Below the pieces are notes generated by a model. The model saw only the letters and a program-made list of their open reading frames with translations. It did no database searches and had not been told where the DNA came from. Of a DNA stretch of 64,000 bases, positions 1 to 11,472 are shown piece after piece. The position numbers were made by a program, and so were the translations under genes. How positions within the stretch are numbered: position 1 is the stretch's first letter; every line of letters starts with the position of its first letter. The DNA comes from Parasponia andersonii. Lineage: Eukaryota; Streptophyta; Magnoliopsida; Rosales; Cannabaceae. The DNA lies in NCBI GenBank assembly GCA_002914805.1, contig JXTB01000004.1, positions 2,015,375 to 2,079,374 of the forward strand. Reading direction: 5' to 3'.

Positions 1-2984
1 GTGCAGAGTTCACACTGGGATTGGGAGATGGCTCAATAGATGAAGCTCATGCAATGGGAGATATTATTTTGAATTTCGATGATTTTAGGTTTTTAGAAAT
101 AAAGAATTGTAATTATATTCCGGTGTTTAAACGAAATTTGATTTTTCCTGTTTGATGAGACAAGGTTATTCTGTTCATTTTGACAATAAAGTTTCTATTA
201 AAAAGAATAAAATTCTTATTTGCACTGGTATTCATATGAATAATCTTTTTTTTATTCAACCAAAAAGTATCTCATTGCACAATCTTGAAAATGATTGTGA
301 ACATGTAGAACCTAAATATAAGAAAGTGAAAGTGAGTACTAATGATCAAACTTATCTCTGGCATTTGAGACTCGATCATATTAACCTAAATAGAATTCAA
401 AGGTTAGTCAATGATGGACCTCTAAGTTCGTTAGAAATCAAACCATTACCAACTTGTGAATCCTGTCTAGAAGGTAAAATGACTAAAAGACCATTTATTG
501 GAAAAGATCTTAAAGTTCAAGAATGTCCTGAGTTAGTACACATTGAAGTCTACAGGCCCTTGAATATTCAAGCTCGAGGAGGTTTTGAATACTTCATTAC
601 GTTTACAGATGATTATTCTAGAATTGGTTATGTTTACCTAATGCAACACAAATCGGATTCTTTTGAAAAGTTCAGAGAATTCAAAGAGGAAACTGAAAAG
701 CAGTTAGGAAAGAACATAAAGTCCCTTCGATCTGATCGAGATGGTGAATACCTCTATGGGGAATTCTCTAAATTTCTCACAGACAATGGGATCCTATCCC
801 AACTCACAGCACCTAGTATGCCTCAACTAAATGGTGTTGCTGAAAAAAAAAATAGGATACTTTTGGATATGGTTAAGTCGATGCTCAGTTATTCGCAGTT
901 ACCCGTATCTTTTTAGGGTTATGCCTTAGAAACTTCTATGTACCTACTGAATAGAGTTCCTTCTAAGTCAGTACCTAAAACTTCATTTGAACTATGGAAA
1001 GGACATAAACCTAGTTTGCATCATATTCATATTTGGGGTTGTCCAGCATACGTGTTGAAAGGGAAAACAACTAAGTTGGAATCACGATCTGAATTGTGTC
1101 TATTTATGGGTTACCCAAAATGAACTATAGGGTATTATTTCTATAATACTGAAGAAAAGAAAGTGTTTGTGAGTACAAATACTACTTTCTTAGAAGAAAC
1201 TATAGGAAAGATTTCAAGCCCAAAAGTAAGTTAGTTCTAGAAGAATTAACTGATGATGTTATCAGCCTATCTATAGAAAATAAGATAGAGAAAGCATTTA
1301 GAAAAGATAAATCACTTGAAACTCAACAAACATTCGATCCTCGTCGTAGTGGGAGAGTTGTGAGATAACCTAAAAGATACTTAGGAATAGGAGAGTCTTG
1401 TGACCAAGAATCTGATCCTTATACCTATAATGAGGCAATGGATGATGTTGATAAAGTTCTCTGGCAAAAGGCAATGGAATTTGAAATAGAGTCTATATAC
1501 TCTAATAAAGTCTAGGAACTTATAGATCTACCTGAAGGGATAAAACCCATTAGGTGTAAGTAGGTCTATAAGAGAAAGAGAGAAATAGACGGGAAAGTGG
1601 AGACTTTCAAAGCAAGGTAAGTTGCAAAGGGTTATATATAGAAGGAAGGTATCGACTATAAAGAAACCTTCTTTCCTGTAGCTATGATCAAGTATATTTG
1701 CATACTCTTATCCATTACTGCATCTCTTGATTATGAGATATGGAAAATAGACGTCAAGATTGCATTCCTGAATGGCAATCTTGATGAACGTATCTATATG
1801 ATACAACTAGAGGGATTCGTTGAAAAAAGTCAAGAAAGAAAAGTATATGAACTTAAGAGATCTATTTATAGACTCAAGCAAGCATCTAGATCATGGAACA
1901 TAAGATTTGACGAAGCGATTAAGTCTTATGGTTTTGAACGAAATGTAGATGAACCTTGTGTCTATAAAAGAATTCAGGATAACAAAGTGACTTTTCTGGT
2001 ACTATATGTTGATGATATTCTAATCATTAGGAATGATGTTTATGATCAATGAAAGTCTGGTTAGTACAACAGTTTGATATAAAGGACTTAGGTGAAGCTT
2101 GCTATGTTTTAGGAATATAGATTCTATGAGACAGAAAGAACAAACGTATAGCTTTATCACAAGCTTCATATATAGATAAAATATTGGTTAGGTTTGTAAT
2201 GTAGAATTCCAAGAAAAGTTTAACACCTTTTTGTAAAGGAATTACTCTGTCTAATGAGAATTCTTCTAAGACAAAAGAAGAGAAAGAACTGATGAGAAAT
2301 ATTCCTTATGCCTCGGCAGTGGGAAGTCTCATGTATGCCATGCTTTGCATAAGACTAGATATTTGTTATGCTGTTGGGATTGTAAGTCGTTACCAATCCA
2401 ATCTAGGACCTGAACATTAGGGTGCAGTCAAGTATATTCTAAAGTATCTTCGAAAAACTAGAAATCATATGCTTGTATATTATGGAGAAGATCTAACACA
2501 TGTTGGATATATTGATTCGGATTTTCAATCTGATAAAGACTTTAGAAGATCAACCTCTGGTTCAGTCTTTACCCTTGGTGGTGGAGCCATTTTATGGAGG
2601 AGTATCAAGCAATCTTGTGTTGCAGATTTAACCATAGAGATCGAATATGTGGCAGCTTCTAAAGCAGCTAAAGAGGCGGTCTGGCTTCGTAATTTCCTTA
2701 TGGATCTCGAGGTAGTACCTGGAGCACAGCAATCTTTGACACTTTACTGTGATAACAGTGGAGCAATTGCTAACTATAGAGAGCCCAGAAGCCACAAGAG
2801 GGGAAAATATATAGAGAGGAAATATCATGTTCTCAGAGAAATTGTTCAAAGAGGAGACGTGATAGTAAATAAGATAACATCTGTAGAGAACCTTGCTGAT
2901 CCTTTTACCAAATCTTTGGCTACCAAAGTATTTGAGGACTACCTAGAAGGAATGAGACTACATGATATGTCACATCTGCTTTAA
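1..2984 (+). pseudogene. copia pol polyprotein, decayed (protease end, integrase, RT, RNase H)
   Basis: Longest open pieces are 152-916, 938-1123, 1684-2052 and 2469-2984. 350-480 holds the GAG-pre-integrase region (LWHLRLDH, then a CxxC pair in CESCLEGK). The integrase core runs about 530-1123; the usual first catalytic Asp is read as Glu (HIEV), while FTDDYSR and SDRDGEY are retained. Reverse transcriptase runs about 1440-2330 and keeps the AFLNGNLDE and YVDD active-site motifs near 1765 and 2005. RNase H (2469-2984) is the best preserved part, with DSDF, STSG and the C-terminal LADPFTKSL. In-frame stops include 914-916, 1121-1123, 1513-1515, 1561-1563, 1639-1641, 2118-2120, 2127-2129 and 2418-2420, so no functional product is expected. 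Confidence 0.93.
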
Positions 2985-3000
2985 AGGCCAAGTGGGAGAT

Positions 3001-4430
3001 TGTCGGAATAATGTCCTATAAAGCAGTTTATTATTTAGACATTATAAACAATATTTATTAGATTATTTAGTATCTATTTGTTATTAATAAATTCTATATT
3101 ATGAATTTCTATTTTATTTATGTCCCATTGATATACATGTGATGTGTATATTTATCTTATGTAAACTTCTAAAAGATTCCAAGACATGAAATGAGTAATA
3201 AAAAATTATTCGTATGATGAGTTCATATGTAGGAGACATTATATTCTTTATTTCATTATGTCTAAATTAAATTGTTCATATTCTGCATATTGAAGATGGA
3301 ATACTTTACTATACCATAGAATGTAGTGTTGTCTATTGAATTAATGAAGTCTCTAATTATCAAAGTGAGTCTTCAGATAGAAACACTAGTGTGTTATAAG
3401 AAAGTTATAACAGCATCGAACATGACCTAGTGAATTAGAATTTGAGGTTAAGTGCCGTAACTCAAATTTCAAATTTTACTAATCTAGCACTATTGTAGAA
3501 GACCTTAATCCTAGTGATTAACGAACTTACTTTCATGTGTTTTGTCTTTTTGAGTTATTAAAGGACTAGTTCCGATTTATGGTTCTAACTTCGGTATCTT
3601 GGAAGATAAGGTATATGAAATGTGTAGAACGTTTTTCATGATGGATACCATGTATATGATATCATTTTGAGTTTTTTCAAGTACATGGATAATATAAACC
3701 AGGGCCCCAGTATTCACTATGTGAATTTGACTGTGTTGGTATAAGTAGATATAAACACCATAGTCAACTATTATCCATTAGATGAAAAATGGCAACTCAA
3801 AGGTAAATATGTACTAGAGAGGTAATACAGTAATTTCACCCTACTAGTACAGCACTGCATTGGGGGTATGTCTACAGGTATAGTATATACTAAATGGATC
3901 AAGCTAATTAATTGTTAATAAGCTTCACAGAAAAATAAATGACATTTAGTCCAATAGTACAATATTGGGCCTATAGTGATGTGCCCCAATATTAATGGAC
4001 AAGGCCCAATCATAATTAAGAGTTAATTACGATAGTGAGTATATGGTTCATTGGAGCTTGGGCTTTATGGATCCATCTGGTCTCCTGTCTAGCTCAAATT
4101 AAAGCCCAATAGTCATTTGATGATCAGTTGAGCCTAACAAGCCTAATAAGCCCCTTAGTTTACTAATCTCTCTATAGTTAAGAGAAAAGTTCTCTAGCAA
4201 TCAGACGGCTTTCGAGAATAGATAGGAAGACGAGAAGGTTGTGGAGCGAATCCAGGTATTATTCTTGTTTAGATCAAGAGTTAATTTATGTTATATCACG
4301 ATCCGAAACTTTTTGTAAAAAAAAAAATTTTAAACGACCAATTCTGCTGCGTTTCTTGATTTTACAAAATTATGGTGCTTTTGAAAATGATTTTGTGAAA
4401 ATATTTTTCGGAAATTTATTCCAATAAACA
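3001..4430 (+). repeat. 3' LTR of the copia element (about 1.43 kb)
   Basis: It starts TGTCGGAATAATG right after the polypurine tract and ends in TTATTCCAATAAACA. The two ends are imperfect inverted repeats (TGTCGGAATAA against TTATTCCaataACA), as expected of an LTR. Without the 5' LTR the right edge rests on this terminal match alone. No target-site duplication can be tested inside the window. Confidence 0.8.
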
Positions 4431-4449
4431 CTAGCAGACGATCTTTTCA

Positions 4450-4570
4450 TAATGGTAACTCAAGTAAGACAAATATTTTTTGTTGATGATCCACTAAAAA
4501 AAAAAGATAGTTTATTATGCTTACACATGAACCACAAAATATCACTATTGATAATGACTTACTTGATTAT
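4450..4570 (+). pseudogene. DUF4216-like fragment of CACTA transposase
   Basis: The translated piece VTQVRQIFFVDDPLKK resembles the conserved 'QV-hydrophobic-DP' segment of DUF4216, which follows the transposase domain in plant CACTA elements. Only about 30 residues can be recognised before frame decay. The call depends mainly on position inside a clear CACTA element. Confidence 0.5.
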
Positions 4571-4839
4571 GACTCATTTACTGATCTCGAAACTATGAGT
4601 ATAGAGTTGGAGAGAGGGACACCAAAGATATTATTGCTTCAATACCAGGGTCATATACTTGCAATGTCATTGATGATATTTGGATAAATATTTGATGATA
4701 TAATTGTGAGCATAAATTTTATTCAATAGATAAATATTTGATGATATAAGTGTGAGTATTAATTTTATTCTGTTTATTTTTTTATCTATTTTTAATTATT
4801 GCATTTTGTTTTTAGACTGATGGGGAGAAAAAATGATGA

Positions 4840-5130
4840 AGATGATGTCCACGATGAGAAAAATGAAGAGGAAGAAGATATGGATGCATATAAAAAAGGG
4901 CACGAAGAAGTGCAATATTATGTTAACAAATTATCAAAAGGAGATCCAAAGAGACTTGACTTATAGTAGATAGTAATGGATTTAGACAACCAATCGGAGA
5001 TGTCGCCACTGAGTTGGAGGCTTATTCATTTATGTGTCTTAGTTCGTACTATAGTTCTGATCAATATTATCGCGTGGCATAATGTAAACAACGATCTCCA
5101 AGAAAAGATTTGGGATAATATTATGGTAAG
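4840..5130 (+). pseudogene. CACTA ORF2, Transposase_24-like region
   Basis: An acidic stretch (about 4840-4900, rich in Asp and Glu) is followed by pieces matching the plant 'Transposase_24 / Ptta-En-Spm' pattern: FRQPIGDVATEL in one frame, then a shift into a frame reading VLVRTIV..IIAWHN..NNDLQEKIWDNIM. In intact relatives this is one continuous domain, so at least one frameshift is present. A GT at about 5125 after DNIM suggests an old exon end. Confidence 0.65.
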
Positions 5131-5308
5131 TGATAATATGCTTAATTAGTCTTGAATATAAATTCATACTATGACTCCCAGTGTTCCAATTCCAAAAGTA
5201 GGAATTTCCGAGGTACTATCTCATTTTCATAACTTTTCATACATGTCAATTTAATATATATTATGAAATTCATATACTTGGCATATATTTCAAGATATTC
5301 GATACAAG

Positions 5309-5545
5309 TTGGTTGACCTAGTACTAGATGTTGTTACATTAGTTTACATCATTCAAATAGGAGGGTCTATGATTCATAGAGTACCATTAGGAAAGGGAAA
5401 TTACCATGTACCTATTATCGAAGCATATGTCCTTAGAGCTTCGTTGCCTATTCTAATGGCCAATATTATATATACAGTGGTAGAAGCTATGTAATCGATT
5501 ATCGCATGGCCTAAAAAGTTAGTACTTATTGTAGTGAATCTGAGG
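5309..5545 (+). pseudogene. CACTA ORF2, DUF8039-like region
   Basis: A 61-codon open stretch reads HRVPLGKGNYHVPI... then, past a stop at 5492-5494, SIIAWPKKLV. The 'VPLG-x(4)-V' and 'xxAWPKxLV' signatures with this spacing are typical of the DUF8039 domain found next to Ulp1 in plant CACTA proteins. It is a relic with one in-frame stop. Confidence 0.65.
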
Positions 5546-5784
5546 TATAAAGTCTAACACTCATTACTTTGACAATTAAATAATCATTTTTATTTTATTT
5601 AAGTAAATGTTTTGATCTCAGTTATCTTTATAAAAGTGAAAAGGGAAAAAGATATAAGCACAAAATAAACCAGAGCTGCCTATTACTTAACCACAATAAG
5701 AAGAGTCTAGATATTCATCCTTGTCTAGCACAAGATCAGCCGAATTCTTTTTATGATCCAAGATTAATGTTCCTTCTAATGTTT

Positions 5785-6740
5785 CAGGAAGCTTGAGGAG
5801 CTTGTACAAATATGTGGTAAAGAAAGATGATGACTTCTAAATTCATGTTACTTTCGACAATAAGATATGTGGAATTCCTGGGCAATTCTTATATTTAGTT
5901 AAAGAGGACATATCGTATGTAATCAACTTCGTAGAGATTAATTATTCGTGCATCACATTTTACATCAAGTAAGTTAACCTTTACTCTCATTATTTGTTTG
6001 TTTCACACCTTAATATTTTGTATTAAATATGGTATATGTTATTTTAGGATATATATGAGAAGCTTTTAGAATATGAGCGTACATATATTATAGCTTTCAT
6101 TAAACCTTCTTTTATATCGACTATTAGATATGGCAATGATGAGAACTGTGCAAGAGCAATCACGAATCGCTTGACTATATGGATGAATGGAACATTATTA
6201 GTAGTACTATATAACACAGGATAATTCTCTTCTCTTTAATATTTTTGCTACTTATTGGGATATATATACTATATATATATGTTTGAATATATTATTTTGT
6301 AGGAGATATTCGATGTTACTAGTGATCAACGCGTTTCATAAAGTAATATATTTTTTGGATCCACTTGGACATCATTCTCGAAAAGATACAAGAAATCTCA
6401 TGAAACTGTAAGTATGATCAAAACTACTTAAAATTAATAACAATGTTTAATATAATATTCTATGTATGGTTAATATGCTTGACTATAGGGATAAATGGAA
6501 CATTATTAGTAGTACTATATAACATAGGATAATTCTCTTCTCTTTAACATTTTTGCTACTTATTGGGATATATATACTATATATGTATGTTTGAATATAT
6601 TATTTTGTAGGAGATATTCGATGTTACTAGTGATCAACGCGTTTTATAAAGTAATATATTTTTTGGATCCACTTGGACATCATTCTCGAAAAGATACAAG
6701 AAATCTCATGAAACTGTAAGTATGATCAAAACTATTTAAA
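5785..6740 (+). pseudogene. CACTA-borne Ulp1-like cysteine protease (C48), broken
   Basis: A piece at 5785-5970 (LRSLYKYVVKKDDD..) resembles the N-terminal part of CACTA Ulp1 proteins. A later exon at 6301-6408, starting after TTTGTAG, reads RYSMLLVINAFHKVIYFLDPLG, matching the 'HW-hydrophobic-DPLG' core of the protease. The catalytic His position is occupied by another residue, so it would be inactive even if translated. The exon is present twice because of a 308-bp tandem duplication. Function in intact elements is not settled. Confidence 0.65.
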
Positions 6741-6785
6741 ATTAATAACAATATTTAATATAATATTCTATGTATGGTTGACATG
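6170..6785 (+). repeat. 308-bp tandem duplication x2 inside the CACTA element
   Basis: Unit 1 (6170-6477) and unit 2 (6478-6785) are near-identical and directly adjacent, each starting CTTGACTATA. Each holds the end of one Ulp1 exon, an intron and the next exon with its GTAAGT donor. Confidence 0.95.
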
Positions 6786-7370
6786 CTTTTATTTTTATAG
6801 TCTTTCGATTATTTAATATATCAATTGAGAGACTTGGTAAGAAAAATAATCATGATTAAGAGTCGATCATGGTACAATTTAAATTTTACTAATTTACATT
6901 ATTGGCTTAGATGGATTAATTTTTGCTCACAAATATTAATAGAAAATTTCATTAGAATTATAGTACCTACACTTACCAAATGACATAGAATTTGGTTTCT
7001 ATGTGATTCGCATGATGCAAGAATTGATCATGGATACTAACCCATGTAAGTATATTACTACTTCAATATAATTTTCTAACCTAACACTTATCTTTATCGT
7101 AGAAGTATACTAATTATCAATGCATGATTCATATCTAACTTAAGTACATTTAAATTTACAGTATTATAATAAAGATATATACACTATGGACGAGAACAAT
7201 GAAGTATAGAGTATGCATCATGATGAGTTACTCATACTATATCCTATTTATGTTAATTTTATATCATTGGTAGTCTAGTTATACGACTAGAATTATGATT
7301 CAGATTAACTTAGGTGCTTCATGTCGGACTTAGCTATGTGAAAATTATAATTTGTATATTAGATTGGTAG

Positions 7371-9213
7371 AATTTGTATATTAGATTGGGGGTTTTATAC
7401 CCCTTGGAAGTGGATTCCACGTCACATTCTAAGGAAACGACTCGATAAGCTATCAAAAATAGCCTGAAATTGGGCTATGTAACACATCGCTCTTTATGAC
7501 ATAATAATTGACAAATTATCAATAATTACGCCTACCACATTACCTTTTATACAAGCCATCGATGTGGTATTACGAGGATCTACCACGTCACCTATTTCCA
7601 CGTCACTTATGAAGCGACGTAGTTTTTCTACTACATCGCCCTATAAACAATGTAGAAAATAGTTCATGTTGTAGTGATTTGTACTCTCATTATATATAAA
7701 CGCACTTATTTTCCCTCTTTAGCTACTTTCTTATTACAATTTTACCCTTATATTAAAGTCTTATGGAGCAAAACCTAATAAAGGCATCTCATTCCTCAGA
7801 TTCGTGAAACCTTTTTCTTTTCCTTAAAATGCATTTTTTATTTATGGTTTATTATATTATTTTTATTTATGGTTTTATTTTTCTAAACTTTAATTGCTCA
7901 GGATTAAAAGCCACTGACGAACACGAAAATAAATTAAAAGAGACAAAAAAAGATAAATAATGGAATCATAGTAGTAAAAAATTAAATATACAATCCATAG
8001 AAAAGAAATACATATATATATAAACAAATAGGTTGATCAACCTCTAAAACCAAAATAAAAATAGATATGTCCAGAAGAAGAATATCTCAACCCATGATAT
8101 GTAAATACGTATGTAAATATATATTTATATTTGTAAATCATAATTTGCTGTCTGGTTATAGTTTTTTCCTTTTGTGCTTCTTTACTATCTAAAACTGCAA
8201 CTGCAACTTCGATGTTTTTAGGATGTTTCTTGAAAAAAAGAAGCAAAGAACAAATGAAATTTAAAGAAGACACCATTTGGATTTTAAAAAAAAAAAAAGT
8301 ACTCAGATACATGTTTGTGCTTTATTTTTTATTTTTTCATTTGTAACTTTGTCCCTTTGAGTCTTTTTGTTATCCAAAAAGGTTCATTTATAGATAAAGA
8401 GGTACAAATATAACCCTATAAATGAAAATCATATATTCACCTATACCCTTACCGTTACCTTTAGGGCTTGTTCAATAAAATTTCTTTTAAGCAATTTGTT
8501 GTTTTTCACGAATTATCTAATCTGATTGGATAATCAACCGATCTAATCCAATCTAATCTAATTAAAATTGGATATCAATTTTATAATTCCAAAGTTTTTT
8601 TTGGAGCTAAGATTATAAATCTAATTATTGATTGAATTGGATTCGATACAAGCTATTGAAATCTAATAATAATCGATCCAAACTAATGTATACATGTACA
8701 CTTAAACGGTAATATATGTGTTTTGCTTTATTACATGTATATTTGGGATAATTACAAAAAAAGAAAATACTTTAAATTATGACCGTTCTGCAATTTTAAT
8801 TATGTCTTTTGGCTTTTGTAAAATTATACCTTCATATTTTAAATATTTACAAATTTGTACCTTTTATATATAAATAGGGTGCTTTATGATAACTGTTTTA
8901 AATTATTTTCAATAGATTCTTTGTATTAGCCAGCAAAAATAAGATATACTCTAGTCAAATTTGTATTTAGTGAGAAACTTGTTGATATATATATATATAT
9001 ATATGGAGAAGGCATAAATTTGTAGATTTTTAAAATATAGAGATATAATTTTGCACAACTCAAAAAATATGGTTAAATTTGTATACGGGTTATACTTCAA
9101 GATATTTTTTTTTTTATAGATTCCTATTTTTCTATTAAATTAACACTAAAATTGACTACACACCGTACTATATCTTATACTCTTTAACGCCTAACTTATC
9201 ATGTTCTAAGTAT
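7371..9213 (+). repeat. Dispersed duplicated block, copy A (partner at 25704-27637)
   Basis: About 1.84 kb aligns almost throughout with copy B, starting at AATTTGTATATTAGA and ending at ATGTTCTAAGTAT. It spans the last about 300 bp of the CACTA element (ending 7676) plus about 1.5 kb of DNA beyond its terminus. Copy A lacks about 85 bp present in copy B at about 25831-25915. A 22-bp direct repeat (7349-7392) marks the left edge. No coding capacity was seen in it. Confidence 0.93.
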
Positions 9214-9507
9214 TATAAATCTTGCTCTTCGACATCATTGTTAAAACTACTTTCGTTTTTTGGTTTTTAGTTTGAAACACAAATTTCTTGTTACAAAAAA
9301 TTTTTTAAACAACTTTTTGGAAAGCTAGTATCGAAATTAATGGGACTGTGGAAGTGATAGGCTTATACTATGTTGTATCATTATTGGATGAATTTTGTTT
9401 TGCTATTTCATTTTCTTCTTAAATTTATTTTGAGGACACTTTGGAAAGTAACTTTGGAGAGTGCCCTATTTTTACGTAGGAAACCTAACGGGAGTACTAG
9501 GCTAATA
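9214..9507. other. AT-rich spacer, no gene seen
   Basis: It lies between the duplicated block and the LTR relic. A 61-codon open stretch at 9370-9555 overlaps the LTR start and has no recognisable domain. Confidence 0.6.
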
Positions 9508-11472
9508 TGTCACGACCGAAAATCAGAAACCGTGATTTTTAGTAATTTTAAGTGAAAGAATAATTAAATATTAGTTTTACGAAATTTAAGAGAAATTAAA
9601 TATTAAATAATTTTATTTTTTATCTTTAAATCATTATAAATTTCACAACTATTAAAACTTTAGTAGTTTTAATTACTTAAGGAAAATATCCATTAAACTT
9701 TAGGAAAGTTTCTAATTGAATCACTTGAAAACTCAAAAATAAGTCATAAAATTTGCTAAATGGAGTTTATCTGAAATCTTTAATTTAATGTCTAACATAA
9801 GTTACATAAAATTATTTGTAATTTCAAGTACTTAAATTAATAACAAAACTATGCTCATATATCCACTTAGTAGATTTACTAACCTTAGCTAAATAATTAA
9901 ATGAGAAAATAAAGTATAGATACCCACCAGAGAAATAGAAGTAAGAAAATAAGTACAAGGTATGTAGCTTGTCTAATCACTAGAATTACTATCACAAATA
10001 GACAAATATCTGAAAGTGGGTAAAGTAGAGAGATGAGCATTCACATGCTAAGTAGAAATTCAATTACATTTTTTAATAGATGTAATTTTACTAAACCTAC
10101 ATAGTTAATACTTTTTCCAAATCCATTTATAAACCAAAGTTATGAAATAATTGATAACTAGAATAGTCACATATTCAAAACTAAAATTAAAACCATGTCA
10201 TTATACATATCATAAATTATTATATCCCATGAGCTCACATACTCTCACCACGATTTTTCATAAATCAATTATAATGTAATTATAAATCAAAATAGCTATA
10301 AAACTAGGTAATTGATATCTATACCAAGCTAACGACGCTCGAAAAAATTTCTGTTGCTCACTTGAGTGCTCGAACAGTCGTTCCGGGATTTTAGTAAGCT
10401 CACTTTGAAAAGTGACATTTCTAACGGAGCCTCAAAATAATAAATAAATATCACCATTGAATTTCTAACTTCTAAAATAGCTAAGTTAGATATATAATTT
10501 CTTAAATTTGGATTCCAGGCTGAGACTTGGCCTGTGATATGCAAAATGTTACTATTCACGAGCCTTGGAATCCGTGCCACTTTGAAACATATTGATATTA
10601 TATATCAAAACTCGTTTATTGATTTCACTAAATTCAAATTTGAAGTTAAAACTTCATTTTGAGGTCCTGGGCATTAATTGTCCTTAATTCTAGAAAGTTA
10701 AAAAATACCAATTTTCGAAAGTATTTAGAAAATATCATCTTTGATGAATATTTACAAAAATATTACTTTTCTAAAATATTTCAAAAAGTATCATTATCAT
10801 AGAATAATTTAGGAAAATATTACGTTCGAAAATATTTAAAAAGTATCAATCTTGCTGATTATTTGTAAAAATATCATTTTTGCATAAATATTTTATAAAA
10901 TAACAGGTTTTTCTAATTTTAGTCGAAGGCATAATCTCAATAGTAACAGACTTTAGGCCAAGACTATTCAATTTTGCAGAAATATCATTTTTTATCCCGA
11001 ATTAGAAAAATATTACATGTTTTCAATTTAAGATTTGTCCCAAACCAGAGATCAATTCAACATAATAAAACTATATTTATTCATGATTCAATTTTCTCTA
11101 TCACCTCATATAACTTTGACGGCTATAATAATTGTTCCACAACAATAATTATAAAACTATCACTATTTTGTTACAAAAATGACAAAAAAACTTCAAATAC
11201 TCATCAGAACTTGCTCATCGGAAATTGGTGGCTGGGAAGTGTCGGAGAGGACTCAAGGGAGGTCAGTCTTGTGACTTTGAGTGGTGCTCGGCATTGAACG
11301 ATGGCAAAATACCAGTTTTTGCCGCAAAAGGTCGCGACTTAGAGGGTTTCTTCTCGCACTCCAGCAGCTCGATGGGCTACGGTGACTGCTGGCGAGTCTT
11401 CGACAAAGGTCAAAAAAGTCCTGCCCAGACCTCGTGGCCGGAAGAAGTCTGGTCACCATAGTTATTTTAGCA
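9508..11472 (+). repeat. Chromovirus-type Ty3/gypsy LTR relic (LTR-1)
   Basis: It begins TGTCACGACCGAAAATC, a start shared with three other LTR copies in the window. At 10034-10068 it carries the block GAGCATTCAC..AGTAGAAATTCAATTAC that all four share. It ends about TTATTTTAGCA, and at 11481 TGGTATCAAGG resembles the initiator-Met tRNA primer-binding site (TGGTATCAGAGC) used by chromoviruses, which suggests this was a 5' LTR whose internal region is gone. A 55-bp tandem repeat sits inside. The right edge is uncertain by tens of bases. Confidence 0.65.
10712..10905 (+). repeat. 55-bp tandem repeat, about 3.5 copies
   Basis: Units begin at 10712, 10767, 10822 and 10877, exactly 55 bases apart. 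Each has the pattern 'TTCGAAARTATTT..AAAATATCATT'. It lies inside LTR-1. Confidence 0.8.

Larger units (their letters stand above)
1..4430 (+). mobile_element. Ty1/copia LTR retrotransposon, 5' part outside the window
   Basis: The order of coding relics is end of protease, GAG-pre-integrase zinc region, integrase, reverse transcriptase, RNase H, polypurine tract, LTR. Integrase before reverse transcriptase is the copia (not gypsy) order. The 3' LTR begins at 3001 directly after a purine-rich tract at about 2984-2999. gag, the primer-binding site and the 5' LTR must lie to the left of the window. The element is dead: pol is broken by many stops and at least one frameshift. Its right edge abuts CACTA transposon sequence, so it may have inserted into that transposon; the left half needed to prove this is not in the window. 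Confidence 0.93.
4431..7676 (+). mobile_element. CACTA (En/Spm) DNA transposon, 3' part
   Basis: The right end reads TGTTGTAGTG at 7667-7676, the reverse complement of the classic CACTACAACA terminus. Just inside are short subterminal repeats of the type CACGTCAC / CTACGTCGC. Upstream, on the same strand, lie relics of the CACTA-encoded proteins: a DUF4216-like stretch at 4450-4540, a Transposase_24-like stretch, a DUF8039-like stretch and an Ulp1 protease. The left end is missing; it may lie beyond the copia element to the left. The element is decayed and contains a 308-bp internal tandem duplication. Confidence 0.8.
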
